From Aquanectria penicillioides (lineage: Eukaryota > Ascomycota > Sordariomycetes > Hypocreales > Nectriaceae), in the NCBI GenBank assembly GCA_003415625.1, contig PYIU01000009.1:124001-188000 (forward strand): a stretch of DNA of 64,000 nucleotides, read 5' to 3'. A program made the translations under genes and the position numbers. Under the pieces are notes generated by a model, which worked only from the letters and a program-made list of their open reading frames with translations, did no database searches and had not been told where the DNA came from. This document shows positions 11,063 to 22,101 of this stretch, piece by piece; the first letter of the stretch is position 1; every line of letters starts with the position of its first letter.

Positions 11063-11969
11063 CTCTATAAGCTATAGAGGGCAAGAGTCTAGATACCGAG
11101 TTGTGAGGACATTTATCTTGGTCGAAAGAGAGAGCTTTATGCCTGTGAAGATTGCTCAATCGAGGGCATCTGGATCAAGACATTGCCTCGACACACCACG
11201 AATTTCTACCACTCGACAAAAGAGGTCTGACTATTGGACTGATTTTCAATTTTCCAAGCTTGTTGGTGTGTTAGGCTTTTCGTGTTGGTCTGGACAAGTC
11301 TCAGGTGCCTGGGGCAAGCGGGTCGTGGTGTTGCGGCCTTTGCTACCTACCCACTTCACCCCGCTGATAGCATAAACCGACAAGTTTACCATTGAGAATC
11401 AGGCCAATAGGCGGGCAAGAGATTCGTAGGAGGTCAATATACTGACTGACAACCCCATCCGGTAATAGATGCAAGACCTAGCACTTGGCGCTCTCGAGCC
11501 AATCAACATGGACCGCTTCCATACGCAGTATCGCCGGTAATACACTTAAAGCCAAAACCCAAACGTACCAAAATCCATTTCCATTCCGAAGTGGCACGGG
11601 CAAGACTACCTTGAGCGAAGTTGATGAGTTCCTACGATATGGGTAGTGGTACATATAGGGGTATATGCCTACACTGTAGCAGATCAGGTTAAACACTGGA
11701 CAATGCCTTGACTCGTGACATGCACACGTTGGCCAGCTAGATGTTGGCTATTGCACGGTTCCTGTGACCCAGCCAGCAAGAATTCCTTTGCTTACCGCCC
11801 ACAATTCACCAAAGTCAACCAACATCACTAAGGCATTCAGCTCCGCCTCATATTTCATCAAGGGCCCTCAGCTAAGAATCACGTCGAGCACCCCAACAAC
11901 ACTGGCTACTCCACTGCTCCAATGGTCTCAGACAATAACAGCCTCCGCGCTGCCCTCGCCAGCAGTGAT
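11063..11969. other. intergenic, no supported gene
   Basis: About 900 bases. A 147-codon plus-strand frame (10932-11375) overlaps the 5' end of the minus-strand pseudogene and shows no family signal. Nothing else is supported. Confidence 0.4.
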
Positions 11970-12607
11970 CAGAACCATGGATGAGGCCTCTGGCCACTAC
12001 CGTGCCACATCCATGAACCACCCACCCCCTGTTATCGTTCCATCATTGGGGCCAGCCATAAAGTGCGGAGCCGACGTCACTGCCGCCGAGATTGAGACCC
12101 AGGTGCTTCTGCGTGAGCGATTGCGAGGCCGCATACCAATTCCCGAGGTCTTCGACTAGGCTGAAGACGGCAGCCAAAGGTCCATGTCATGTCTGGGGTC
12201 GACAGCGACACATACACAGGGAGTACAGGACATCACCCGCTAAACGACATTGTCGTTGCCGGTCAGCCAGAGCGCGCAGGGCCGTTCCTAGGCGCAGATG
12301 CCGCACACAAGTTCCACGACGCATACAGAATCGACATCAGCGATGATGTTGAGATTATGTTTACCCACAATGACCTTTGTCGTCCAACATACTTTTGTCA
12401 TATGGCCTTAACTTAAAGGTCGTGGGAACTCTTGATTGGGGTCAATCAAGTTGGTATCCTTCATACTGGAAGTCCTGCAAGGCTCGGCTAATAAGTGTCG
12501 TGGATGAGAAATTCAATCCCGCCCTTCAAGAGGAATGGCAAACCAGTGATCTACCCGAGGTCATTGATCCAGTGGATGACAAGAGCCTCTACCACCCGTG
12601 GCTATAG
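11970..12607 (+). pseudogene. aminoglycoside phosphotransferase-like kinase, pseudogene
   Basis: Starting near MDEASGHYR, the plus strand reads PPVIVPSLGPAIKCG, EIETQVLLRERL and IPIPEVFD, the N-lobe of fungal APH-family (PF01636) proteins. A TAG stop then falls exactly where relatives have Trp (EVFGWAEDG), and AEDGSQR follows in the same frame. Part of the N-lobe/linker is missing. Reading resumes in another frame at HPLNDIVVAGQPERAGPF and DISDDVEIMFTHNDL, the catalytic HxD loop. It then shifts frame again to NILLSYGLNLKVVGTLDWGQ (the metal-binding DWG) and DPVDDKSLYHPWL. At least two frameshifts, one stop and an internal deletion are visible. Intact members are cytosolic kinases or kinase-like proteins of mostly unknown substrate; this copy cannot be active. 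Confidence 0.8.
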
Positions 12608-12828
12608 TTTATGCTGTCTACCATCTGAGACTGGCTCAAGTCATCATGAGCTGCAAGAATGGTTACCGCCTGAATTGTCAATTTCGCATGCTTACGCGAT
12701 TGGGGCAATGGTCCCGGCGTCCTGGCTATGTCTACCTTTCTATGGTAGTCGTAGTCGAATTTCCTAGATAGGCTTCGTACATACAAGGTCCCTGACTTTC
12801 GGATAGCGCTGTCTAATTAAGCCCTCTA

Positions 12829-13977
12829 CTACAGCCTCTTACGCTTGATGACAAAATCCATCGTCTCGACGATACATATCTCCAAGTTGATGCTGTCGCG
12901 CTGGGCCCACTTCTTTATCAACCCGGGAGCAATATCATTCTCGATAGTATAAATCAGCATCGGGTTACCCGGAATGAAGTCTTCGACAAAGGTGCGCTTG
13001 GGGTACGTCTTGCGTAGGATGTCGAGGCAGTCATTCCAGTTGTAAGATCCAGAAAGGACTTGAATGCGCTGATGCTTGATATCCGGATCAATGGCCGCAG
13101 CAACATGTACAATGGCAACGTCAGTGACATGTGCATAGTACACTACGTTGGGTAGATAATTTGTCAGCTCATCCACTTCCGCTACAACGTGTTTCCTGCA
13201 CATCTTGGGCTGTCGGTTCAGCCAGGTAATAGGGGGAAACTCACTCGCTTGACTATTCCGCAATCCAGCCGTATTTCCCAAGTACAGTTGCTCCAGCATC
13301 TGGGGTGGGAAGGATCGAAGGTGTTGGTCGACACGAAGGTCGCCCAAGATGACACAAGGGCTCACTGAGTTGACAACCCAAGGTAGCTTTTCTTCCTTGA
13401 TGAACTTCCACACTGCCTTTTCCGACTCAATCTTGGAAGCAAAATAGACGGGGATAATCCTGTCAGCCTCGTATGGAGGTGGCGACCAAGCCAGTCGTAG
13501 CGCGCCCTCGTTCCATGTATCCAAATTCGTGATAGTATCAGTCACACCTGGCGTCGGTTGTGCCGCTGCCCAAAAGGTTGACGTGAAGACGAACCGTTTA
13601 ACCGACGGCTCGCGGGCGGCAGAGCGGCACACAGTCAGGGCCGCTTCCACAGTTCCAGGGATGACGACGTTTGGGTCTGGTGACAAATCAACTATAATGG
13701 CGACGTGGATCACTGCGGATACGCCCTTGACGGCGTTGTCGAAGGCGTTGGGTACCGTGGTATCGGCAACAACCACTTCAAAGTCACCCCGCTGGGCATA
13801 TGGAGAGACTAATTCATCATCTAACAACCACTGGGCAGACTCAAGTTTGCGGACAGACCCACGCACCTTGTAGCCTCGCTTCAGCAGCTCCATCACAATG
13901 TGACTCCCAGTGTACCCGTTTGCGGCAGTCACCAGGACCCACGAACCCTGGGGAATAGCGGTGATGTGTTCAGCCAT
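12829..13977 (-). CDS. extended SDR, NAD(P)-dependent aldehyde/ketone reductase (Gre2/DFR-like)
   Basis: Two exons, 13977-13245 and 13142-12829, give 348 residues starting MAEHITAIPQ. The Rossmann motif is VTAANGYTGSHIV and the catalytic YxxxK is YFASK. This is the layout of the dihydroflavonol-reductase/Gre2 group, which reduces carbonyls (methylglyoxal-like, sterol or polyketide intermediates) with NADPH. The intron (GTGAGT...CGTAG, 102 nt, with a GCTGAC branch site) contains no stop and is a multiple of three, so an unspliced reading adds 34 alien residues in front of YYAHVTDVA. The splice restores that conserved block. In the cytosol it might act on an aldehyde from the neighbouring, partly decayed metabolic genes, but nothing here fixes its substrate. 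It appears intact. Confidence 0.85.
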   Translation of the reverse strand: MAEHITAIPQGSWVLVTAANGYTGSHIVMELLKRGYKVRGSVRKLESAQWLLDDELVSPYAQRGDFEVVVADTTVPNAFDNAVKGVSAVIHVAIIVDLSPDPNVVIPGTVEAALTVCRSAAREPSVKRFVFTSTFWAAAQPTPGVTDTITNLDTWNEGALRLAWSPPPYEADRIIPVYFASKIESEKAVWKFIKEEKLPWVVNSVSPCVILGDLRVDQHLRSFPPQMLEQLYLGNTAGLRNSQASEFPPITWLNRQPKMCRKHVVAEVDELTNYLPNVVYYAHVTDVAIVHVAAAIDPDIKHQRIQVLSGSYNWNDCLDILRKTYPKRTFVEDFIPGNPMLIYTIENDIAPGLIKKWAQRDSINLEICIVETMDFVIKRKRL

Positions 13978-14429
13978 GATGATTGTTTTGGAGGAGAGCA
14001 GAGAAGTCAGAGCGAAATGAAGGAATGGGTGTTTCTGGTTTATCGAGGTCCTTCCTATGCCCAACTGGAAGGCCTGTCGACTTTTATACTGGCACGAAAT
14101 TTGAGATGCTCATAATCACGGCATTCTCGGGCCCATGGATTTGAAATCTTCAGTTTGCATTGCCAATAGCTAGTGAGCCTCATCTTTGAGCAAAGTCCTA
14201 TTTGGGAAAAGACCATACGTTCAATTACTGTAGGATGACATTGCTAGCTGAAACCCGTTCGAATTTCTTACGGCGATAGTTCTGGATGACTACATATGCC
14301 AGGGATCCAATCACAGCCAATCATTGCGAATAATGCGACTCGAGCAAATTCCTATTTTGGTTTAGGGCTGACTCTGCGTCAGATGGTTGGCCATTTCACC
14401 TTTTTTGTGGTCAGAAGGAAGCGAAATGA
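13978..14429. other. intergenic
   Basis: About 450 bases upstream of the SDR gene (minus strand), presumably its promoter. No NACHT or other NLR-type N-terminal coding sequence for the WD40 relic to the right was found here. Confidence 0.4.
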
Positions 14430-16422
14430 ATGAAAGTAAAAACCGTTGTGGGAGATATCTGGAGTTCAACCCTGCAAACACTCGAGGCTGATGATGACTC
14501 TGGGGTGAGGGAGATGGCCTTCTCGCCGGATGGGCCGAGACTCGCTTCTGGATACTTCTGTGGGGCAATCGGGATATGGGAAACGGAAACGGGCACTTGT
14601 GTTCAAACACTTGACAATAAGTCCTCCATGTCTGGTCTAATATCCTCTTCAAAAACAGGCCAACTACTTGCCATAGGGGAGGATAACCATACAATCTAGG
14701 CTTGGGACACAGCTACGGGTAGATGCCTTCGTTCACTTGATGATCACCAAAGCTCAGGATTGTGTGCGGCATTTTCGGCCCATGACAAGTGGCTTGTGGC
14801 TGGGTCATCCTGTCATTAAAATTTGGGACCTCACGACATGCAAGTGCATGCTTGCCCTAAAAGGACACACTGATGATATCCCATCTGTTGTGTTTTCTAA
14901 GAACAACCAACTTCTCGCTTCAGGGTCGCCTGATGGAACAGTCAAAATCTGGCAAATGCCCGCCGGCACTTGCTGCCATACACTTCAAGGAGACGGAGGT
15001 CGGGTAAAAGCGGTAGCTTTATTGGGCGATGGCAAATGGTTGGCGTCGTGTTCGGACAACCCTAGATTGACAGTATGGGATACGAAAAAGGGAGTGCGTG
15101 TTAAAACTTTTGAAACAATATCCGATTCTATACACTCGGTCAGCTTCTCAAAGGACGGTCGCCTGGCTGCATGGGCCCTCATCATTTGCGGAATACTAAT
15201 CCAGGCCACAGCTACAGGTAGATGTTCTCGGATGCTAAGGGGACATTCGAATTCGATCCAAGAATTTGCATTTTCTACAGATGGACTTGAGCTTGCTTCA
15301 GGTTCTGATCATTCGACAATTAACGTGTGGGATTCAACAGTGAACAATGTCGCCACGAGCCTCGAGAGCCATGATATCAGCATCCATCGAATCGTTTACT
15401 TTGATAAATCCAACCTATTCGCCTCTGGTGCGGCTGGTAACGAGTCAAAGTTTGGGATGTTGCAACTGGATCCTTCCTTCGAACGTTATGGGGCCACACA
15501 ATGCGGGTCATGACATTCACCTTCTCTGTAGACGGCAGCCGTCTTATCACCGGCTCATACGATGAAACAAGCAAAATATAGGACGTTCATACAGGGGAAT
15601 ATCTTCAAACGCTAGAGGGCCACACTAGCGCTATCTACCGTGTCCGCTTTCTGGGAAATATGCCCCATATCGCTTCAATTGACTTTGATGACACGATCAA
15701 GGTGTGGAATGGCATAGCAAGGGCTTGTCTCTATACGCTAAGAGGTGTAACTGCAAACATGCTTGGGTTGAGCGCTTCCATAGAGGGGAATTTCCTGGAG
15801 GAAATTACGAAGAAATCATAATTTGTGACGCAACCACCCGGCATACAATTCATTCAATCGACGCAAAGCCCTATGGAGGGTGCAATCAAGTATCTTTTCG
15901 GAGAATGAGCAGGTCATTGCATCTTGGCATGGAGACAAAAAGATTAGAATCTGGCATCTAACTACAAAGACCTGTTACCATACTTTAGAAGGCCAAGACA
16001 ATATAGCGCTGCGCATCGCATTTATTAAAGGCGACTGCCAACTTGTTTCAACTTCCTTAGACATGACAATCAGAGCAAGGGAGTTGTTGAAGGGTAATTG
16101 TTTGGAGAAGTTACAGACATCCAATGAAACATTTTTTTTTACGGCTGTAGTTGACAATACGTCGTCTATTTCAACTGGCCTCGGGACAACAGATTTTAGC
16201 CGGTTAACTTCACCCGAGAAGGGACCTAACTCTGCGAACAACTTCGTACGGACTGTTTGGTGGAGCGGGTACAATATTTCTGCAAATGGTGTTTGGATTG
16301 AAAAGGATGCAGAGCCTTTAGTTTGGCTACCTCCTGAACAACGTTGTCAAAATCCTGTCTTAGCAGGGCCTATGGTTGCTTTTGGGAGCTCTACCGAGGT
16401 TGTTACGATGATCAGATTTTAG
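14430..16422 (+). pseudogene. WD40-repeat remnant of a NACHT-WD40 (HET-E/NWD-like) protein
   Basis: Around ten WD repeats with a period of about 42 residues can be read across the three plus-strand frames, for example IGIWETETGTC, VIKIWDLTTCKC, VKIWQMPAGTCC, LTVWDTKKGVR, INVWDSTVNN, IKVWNGIARAC and IRIWHLTTKTC. Each follows an LASGS-like strand. The extreme end (NGVWIEKD, LVWLPPEQR, then a short Gly-rich strand before the stop at 16422) matches the usual C-terminus of fungal NACHT-WD40 proteins. There are stops at 14697-14699 and about 14815, and at least four frame changes (about 14800, 15510, 15690, 15880). No NACHT or effector domain remains upstream. Intact relatives are NLR-type sensors of heterokaryon incompatibility; this is a decayed C-terminal half. 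Confidence 0.8.
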
Positions 16423-17153
16423 ATAGATAGTAGCAATCCTAATCCATACTAGGCAAGATATTTGGTGTGTTATTATTTGCGTGCAGTATACAGACTTGTG
16501 AAGGTAGAGAATAATAAATATATGTCAGGGAAGCGACACGCAAAGACCCCAGTAATATAGTTGTTTCAGTCAAATGTGTTGATCCTCTGAGATGCACTGG
16601 AGTTATTGCGCTAGGTAGGGCATTTTGTTTATTTTGGGCGATATAAGACTCTCTTTAAATATTCATAAATTCGTACGCGGTTCTCCGTAAACCGGAGCGT
16701 CAAGCGGATGTTGTTGATTCAAGAAACATAATGCAGGCCCACGAATCGCAGTATGGTATTTGTGATATAAAGAGAGTCAACCAATCGGGCCAGTCGGACC
16801 AATATCTCAAGCCCGAAGCAATCTTCGGTACATATGACAGGCTTTATTGTATTGTTTTCCCTAATCCACTAAATGAAGTCAAGTTGCTGGCATCGAGCCG
16901 AACTTTGCCGCTCGCTTCGGTGATCGCCGATACGACTCACTGGGGGTCGTCTGCCCCGGGAGCACAAAATTTGGCCTTATCGGGATTTGCTCCGCATTTT
17001 CAATGTATCAGATGAGCTGGGATTAGCCCCGGAATTTCGTTGTCACATCTCTCGACTATTTTAGTTGAGTGGCGCAGCTCCAATACCTTTACCAGTGCAT
17101 GAACCTACATTCACGTCGATATCCTCATATTCTTGTTACAATTTACCTGCAAT
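16423..17153. other. intergenic, promoter side of sugar transporter
   Basis: About 730 bases of AT-rich DNA. No coding region is supported. The 3' part must hold the promoter and leader of the transporter that starts at 17154. Confidence 0.4.
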
Positions 17154-19063
17154 ATGAAGAACTCTGGATATAATATTTTGGTTTGTGCAACGAGAAAACG
17201 CCCCTGGGTTGGTGGTACTAACACGCGAACTATGTTTAGGTAGTGCTTTCAGCGTGTATTGGTAGTTTCACCTATGGCTACGTGATATCCGTGTTAGCAA
17301 CTACACTTTCGAAAGATAATTTTTATGAATACATGGGACTCGAGGCAGGAAGTAGTTATGTTACTTCGTTAGTCGCCGAATGGATGTGCCTCTTGTATGC
17401 TGGTGCGTTTGCTGGCGCGATCTTATACTCTTGGATCGCGAACCACTTTGGGAGAAAAGTATCCATGATGGCTGGGGCTGCAATCACTATTATCGGAAGT
17501 GCCTTTCAGGCTGGTAGTGTCAATACTACTATGTTGAGCGTTTCAAGAGCTGTTGTTGGAATGGGAGCCGGCGTACTGTTGCCTGCTATTCCACTGTACC
17601 AAGCAGAAATAGCACCTGCGCATGCCCGGGGTCTGATGGTTGGACTTCACGGTAAGACTGATAAGATTATGAGTAGAAAGGTATGCAATTTAAGTATTTG
17701 GCGAAGGCTGACAAATTATATATAGGTTCTGCCCTTGGATTCGGAAACATGCTCGCCTCATGGCTGGGATGCGCCTTTTTCCATTCATCAGGCCAAAGAG
17801 CATGGAGGATTCCTTTGGCTATTCAATGCTTCTTCCCGCTCGTTCTTTGTATCTTGACAGTTTTTCTCCCAGAGAGCCCACGGTGGTGTAAGTGATTCAA
17901 TTTCAATTCTCCAACGGCTGAGTGAATTCCTTATTGACGTGGACGAGTCGAAGTGTACATCAACGGCAAGGCTGAAGAGGCTGAGGCAGTGATGATCAAA
18001 CTTCATAGAGTTAAGGAAGATCCGTCTGACTCGTTTGCACGACAAGAGTTTCTTATTGCAAAAGCTCAAATAGATCTCGAGTTACAGAAAACCATGACTG
18101 TTATTCAAGCGCTCAAGGTTCCTTCCCTCCGCAAGCGTTTCATTCTGGGCTTCATAGCCATGATGGGTACTCAATGCAGTGGGCTTAATGTTTTGTTATG
18201 TACGTGAACTGCAATTCGGCGTTCGAATTAACGAGAATGGGAGATTATGTGCTTATCTCCACTCTAGCATACTCCCCTGTCATCTATGGTGGCCTCGGAT
18301 TCAGTCCTTTCATGAGCAATGTCATGGCGGGGCTTTGGACTACATTGAATGGATTTGGAAATCTTATAGGAGCCATGATTTCTGATAGGATTGGGCGGAG
18401 AATTCAGTTGCGTACGGATTTCCTTTCCTTTTCTTGACTCCGAATAAATGCTGACAGGATTCCAGTCGCTGGGTACTCTGGGGTCGTTATTGGCTTGGTT
18501 GGGGCTACAGTTCTCACTAAGCTTTTTGCAGGAACCGATTCACCGGGAAACCGTGCAGCTGTCTTCTTTATATTTTGGATTATCTTCGTGTAAGGTGCAA
18601 TCTCCCCTGCAGTAGCGCAAAAGTTTAACTTTCGCTCAGCTATACCATGGGCATCGAAGCTGCATCGTTCATCTTCACCTCCGAAATCTTTCCGAGCGAG
18701 CTAAGAGCACAGGGCGTTGCATTCTCTATGCAAGGGCTGTTTCTCAGTTCTATTTTGTGGTCTTCAGTCGCTTCTCCTGCTCTTGCTAAAATTAGTTGGC
18801 GTTTTTATATTGTCTTCATTGCAACCAGCGTTATGATGATCATAATTGTTTACTTACTGTTTCCTGAGGTAGGACTCAACGAACATCTTATCTAGATGAA
18901 CTGTGTTCACTAACCCGGGTAGACAAAGGGATATACCTTGGAACAGCTCGGCATAGTATTTGGCGACGAGGTAGTAGATGACGGAGGCCATTTGCATCCT
19001 ATCTCGGTGGTCGATAACCAAGAGCGAGAGAAATCCAAAATTGACTTGGAGGTGGCTGTATAA
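17154..19063 (+). CDS. MFS sugar transporter (SP family, hexose/lactose-permease-like)
   Basis: Eight exons (17154-17180, 17240-17651, 17726-17887, 17954-18199, 18268-18411, 18466-18589, 18640-18868, 18923-19063) sum to 495 codons with no stop, which supports the model. The tiny first exon codes MKNSGYNIL and joins to VVLSACIGSFTYGY, the usual start of fungal sugar porters. Family marks are HFGRK after helix 2, LPESPRW after helix 6, DRIGRR after helix 8 and PETKG at the end of helix 12. Twelve membrane helices are expected in the plasma membrane, with proton-coupled uptake of a sugar. The acceptor before exon 4 could also be six bases upstream. The gene is intact although its left neighbours are decayed. 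The substrate is not determined. Confidence 0.87.
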
Positions 19064-19419
19064 AACCTGGAAGTTAGTTTTATGACAAGGAGAGTAAAAT
19101 TTGGCACCGTTGGCCTTATAAAAATTCCTAGGTAACGTTCTACGGTCGACAAGATTTGTACCCTTAACGAAGCGCCTAGAAAGGCACCTACATATGCTGG
19201 TCTTCTCCTCCCAGTCTGACCCCGACCCCGGAACCAGGGGAGAAGAAAGACTGAGTAGTTTGAAAATTATATTTCTTTCGATATGTTTGTCAGTTAGACC
19301 TGTAGCATATTCTTCTTTATCACGATTTGTTGCCAACCTTGCTTTCGGCATTCCTTGCAGCCACTCGGTTGTAGAGCTATCTAAGTGCACCATCAGCACG
19401 GAGCTGCATATTAGAATCC
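19064..19419. terminator. convergent 3' region
   Basis: About 350 bases between the convergent sugar transporter and membrane-protein genes. It must hold both 3' ends. No distinct signal was recognised. Confidence 0.3.
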
Positions 19420-20229
19420 CTATTTACTCTCCACATCATTTTTACTGTCTTCGAGTACCACAGGCTCTAGCGTTGTAGGGAAAATATCCACAATCTTTTC
19501 GCCGCTGCCCTTTTCAGTTCCAATAATCCTGATAAGACAAATTGAGTCAATGAACAACTGGAGGCAGAAAATGCTGCCAGCCAGCCAAAATGTCCAACCT
19601 CCATTCCACGCAAATGGCCCTGTTTTGACACAGTGAATTGCAATCCCCGGAACAAACAAGATTGGAACCGCAATGTTGAGCAATGCGATCGGCTTTGGGA
19701 AAAGCGGCGTTGGCCGGGAGTCAATAATGATGGCGTAGGCAAAGGCAAAATTCTGGGCCATGAATGTCGGCCATGGCATCAGAGCAGTAATCCAGAATAA
19801 TTCGTTCAGCGCCTTTGTAATCTCAACCGGGCGGTCGAGACTATAATTTGTCACAGCAAGAATCATCCCTGGCATCATGAAAGTGAAGATACCTGCAGCT
19901 CCAGAAGCCAGCTGAAGGGCGCTGACAGCATAATGAAGGTTTGGGATTCGCCGCATTTGCGCCGAGATTGCAGCTGTGAGCGGCAGATAAAACATGCCAG
20001 ACACGACCAAGAGTGCGGAACCACCTTGTATTCCTTTTTCATGATGGCGATAATGCTGAACCGTGCGTTCTGCATCCCAGTATGGTTTTGTTGGGGGTAG
20101 GAATCCGGAGGCGACGAACCCAAGAAGAAATGTGAGTGAACAAAGCATGCCGCTTATAGCACAAGCGTATTGGAAATTCTGTGGAGAGAAGATAGGCAGG
20201 CGTGCCAGTCTGTTGAAGAAGTTGTCCAT
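19420..20229 (-). CDS. polytopic membrane protein of unknown function
   Basis: A single exon of 269 residues starting MDNFFNRLARLP. Hydrophobic segments lie at about 25-45, 73-92, 103-127, 145-170, 183-201 and 213-235, so six membrane helices are likely. The N-terminus is amphipathic and the last 35 residues are charged (EKGSGEKIVD, EDSKNDVESK). There is no signal peptide and no catalytic or transport motif I recognise. The even codon use and long frame argue that it is real. It is convergent with the sugar transporter. A plasma-membrane or ER location is inferred from hydropathy only. Confidence 0.7.
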   Translation of the reverse strand: MDNFFNRLARLPIFSPQNFQYACAISGMLCSLTFLLGFVASGFLPPTKPYWDAERTVQHYRHHEKGIQGGSALLVVSGMFYLPLTAAISAQMRRIPNLHYAVSALQLASGAAGIFTFMMPGMILAVTNYSLDRPVEITKALNELFWITALMPWPTFMAQNFAFAYAIIIDSRPTPLFPKPIALLNIAVPILFVPGIAIHCVKTGPFAWNGGWTFWLAGSIFCLQLFIDSICLIRIIGTEKGSGEKIVDIFPTTLEPVVLEDSKNDVESK

Positions 20230-22101
20230 TCTCTTCAGTCGCCTGGTTCTCAGAGCATACAGCTAAGAAACAGTGGAAATTGGTTGGGTATTACAGACAG
20301 TTGGTGAAATATGGCAAGATCGAGGGATGGCTTTTTGAGATGCGTTGACTTGGGGGTAATTGGCCTTTATATCTACATTTCTATGCAGCATGAATAACTT
20401 CATTAGGATTAAAACGCACCCTCGGCAAAGCCCGAGGCCACAGGCAAGTTAGCCTATGGCGTTAATGTTCATCGGCTATGGTGAGCTCGGCTTGGTCATG
20501 CGGTCAATAAGAGAAAAAGAGATTGTAAATCAACGTATCATTGTTCTCAATACCAATGCCTTTGCCATGGTTTCAAGTTTAATCATGTTCCCCTTCTCAG
20601 CGGCTAGCTCACCTTAGACCATGGATAGATTGGCGGATAGACAGTTCGAAACTAAGTATATGGCTTTGAGACCTTTGGTTCGAGTATTCACGTGGATGAA
20701 TATCCTTCAAGGGGACACTGTGGCCTAAGAGGCACATGGATAACAATCGGGGCTAGACGAAAATTCAAGGTTTGGAACAGTGGCTTTGGTGGAACAAGAC
20801 TAATTTTTTAGCATGATTCTAAGCTCGCTGTTGAGCTTTGCACTGTTTACAGAACCCCACGATTCTCCGAGTAGAGGATATCATGTCGTTTGTCCATCAT
20901 AATTATCACAACCTAGCTTGCTACAGGCTGTGTTTAGGCTAGTGAACTTTTGTGTAAACTCCTTGTGTAAATGCAAAATAAGCTAGAATTAATGGAAGAA
21001 GTTGGATGGAGTTTAAAAATTCTGAATCTTCCAGTGATAAGAATAAAGTGACCTTGTGGTGCAGAGATTAATGGACTCCAGACGGTCATAACATGTATCT
21101 ACGACCGCTAGATCTCCATGCATTTACTGGAGTTTGGATAATCCTCAAGGTTCCTCATAATATTGTGATCTACACCATTTCCGCCCAAAACAAAAGAAAA
21201 AAAAGAGAAAAAGAACGGATCGCACAGCGAATGATCCAAGCAACTCGCGTAATAGATTTCATGATCCTGGGAGGGGTAGCTGTCGTGAGGCTTCAAGATA
21301 CTTGGCCAACAATGAACCCGACGTCAGCTAAGCGCGCATCGGCGACCCGAAAGATCTCCCCTCCGGTGCGGCAGCCGCCGAAGAGAATTTGCGAAACACG
21401 CAAGCCACTGACATTTGTGGTGATGAGTGAGTTGCGGCCGGCGCCGACGCCGAACCTGGTCCATGATTTGGCCCCACGTCCGTGACCATTGCTCCGTGTG
21501 ATGAGTCGAGGTTGGTATGCTAGGCCGTACACATATTTTCGGTAGTTTACGGTCCAAACTTACAATATCAACAAGATTAGACACTCTCAGGAAGTGCTAT
21601 CATGTCTGAAGGGGCCGTCAGTCGTTGATTGACATTGACATTGTGGTGCTTTAAGCCACGCGCTATTGGAAGTAGTGACCCCCCCAAGTATTAGGATTGG
21701 GCGATTAACCTAATTTCTATTGATCAGTGAATAAGCGAATTTGAATATAATGGCCGAGTGCTGGATGTTTCTCGTTGCGTGTACTAGCAATCAATTATGT
21801 TAAAGTGTGTTTAGAAATGACAGATCCCTCATTCATAGCCGTTTAGCTTGCACCTATTTGCTCAAACATGAGTATAAACTACTGTGTGATCCAATCTGTC
21901 ACCCTCGCAACAAGTAAGTAACTTTTTGAGATAGATGTTGTCGAGGTGATAATATTGGCCATCCATGTAGCATCATAGCCATTGTCTACACGTAGTGTTG
22001 TACACGGAGCATGTTCAATATATATTATATTCAAGCGATCACAAAAATCCTGTCCCAGCGTTGCGTATTTATAATTCAATCTCTTACTCCATTCTTGTAT
22101 T
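20230..22101. other. intergenic, no supported gene
   Basis: About 1.9 kb. A minus-strand frame at 21293-21584 has coding-like composition but no family or splice partners I can recognise, and the plus-strand frame over the same bases is equally long. The 5' part is probably the promoter of the membrane-protein gene. No repeat or RNA gene was found. Confidence 0.4.

Noticed and set aside
12829..14064. Single-exon 411-residue version of the SDR gene
   Set aside because: It includes 29 residues upstream of the likely start and 34 residues from a well-formed intron that breaks a conserved block.
21293..21584. Overlapping minus-strand frames of 79-86 codons
   Set aside because: Coding-like composition but open on both strands, with no recognisable domain.
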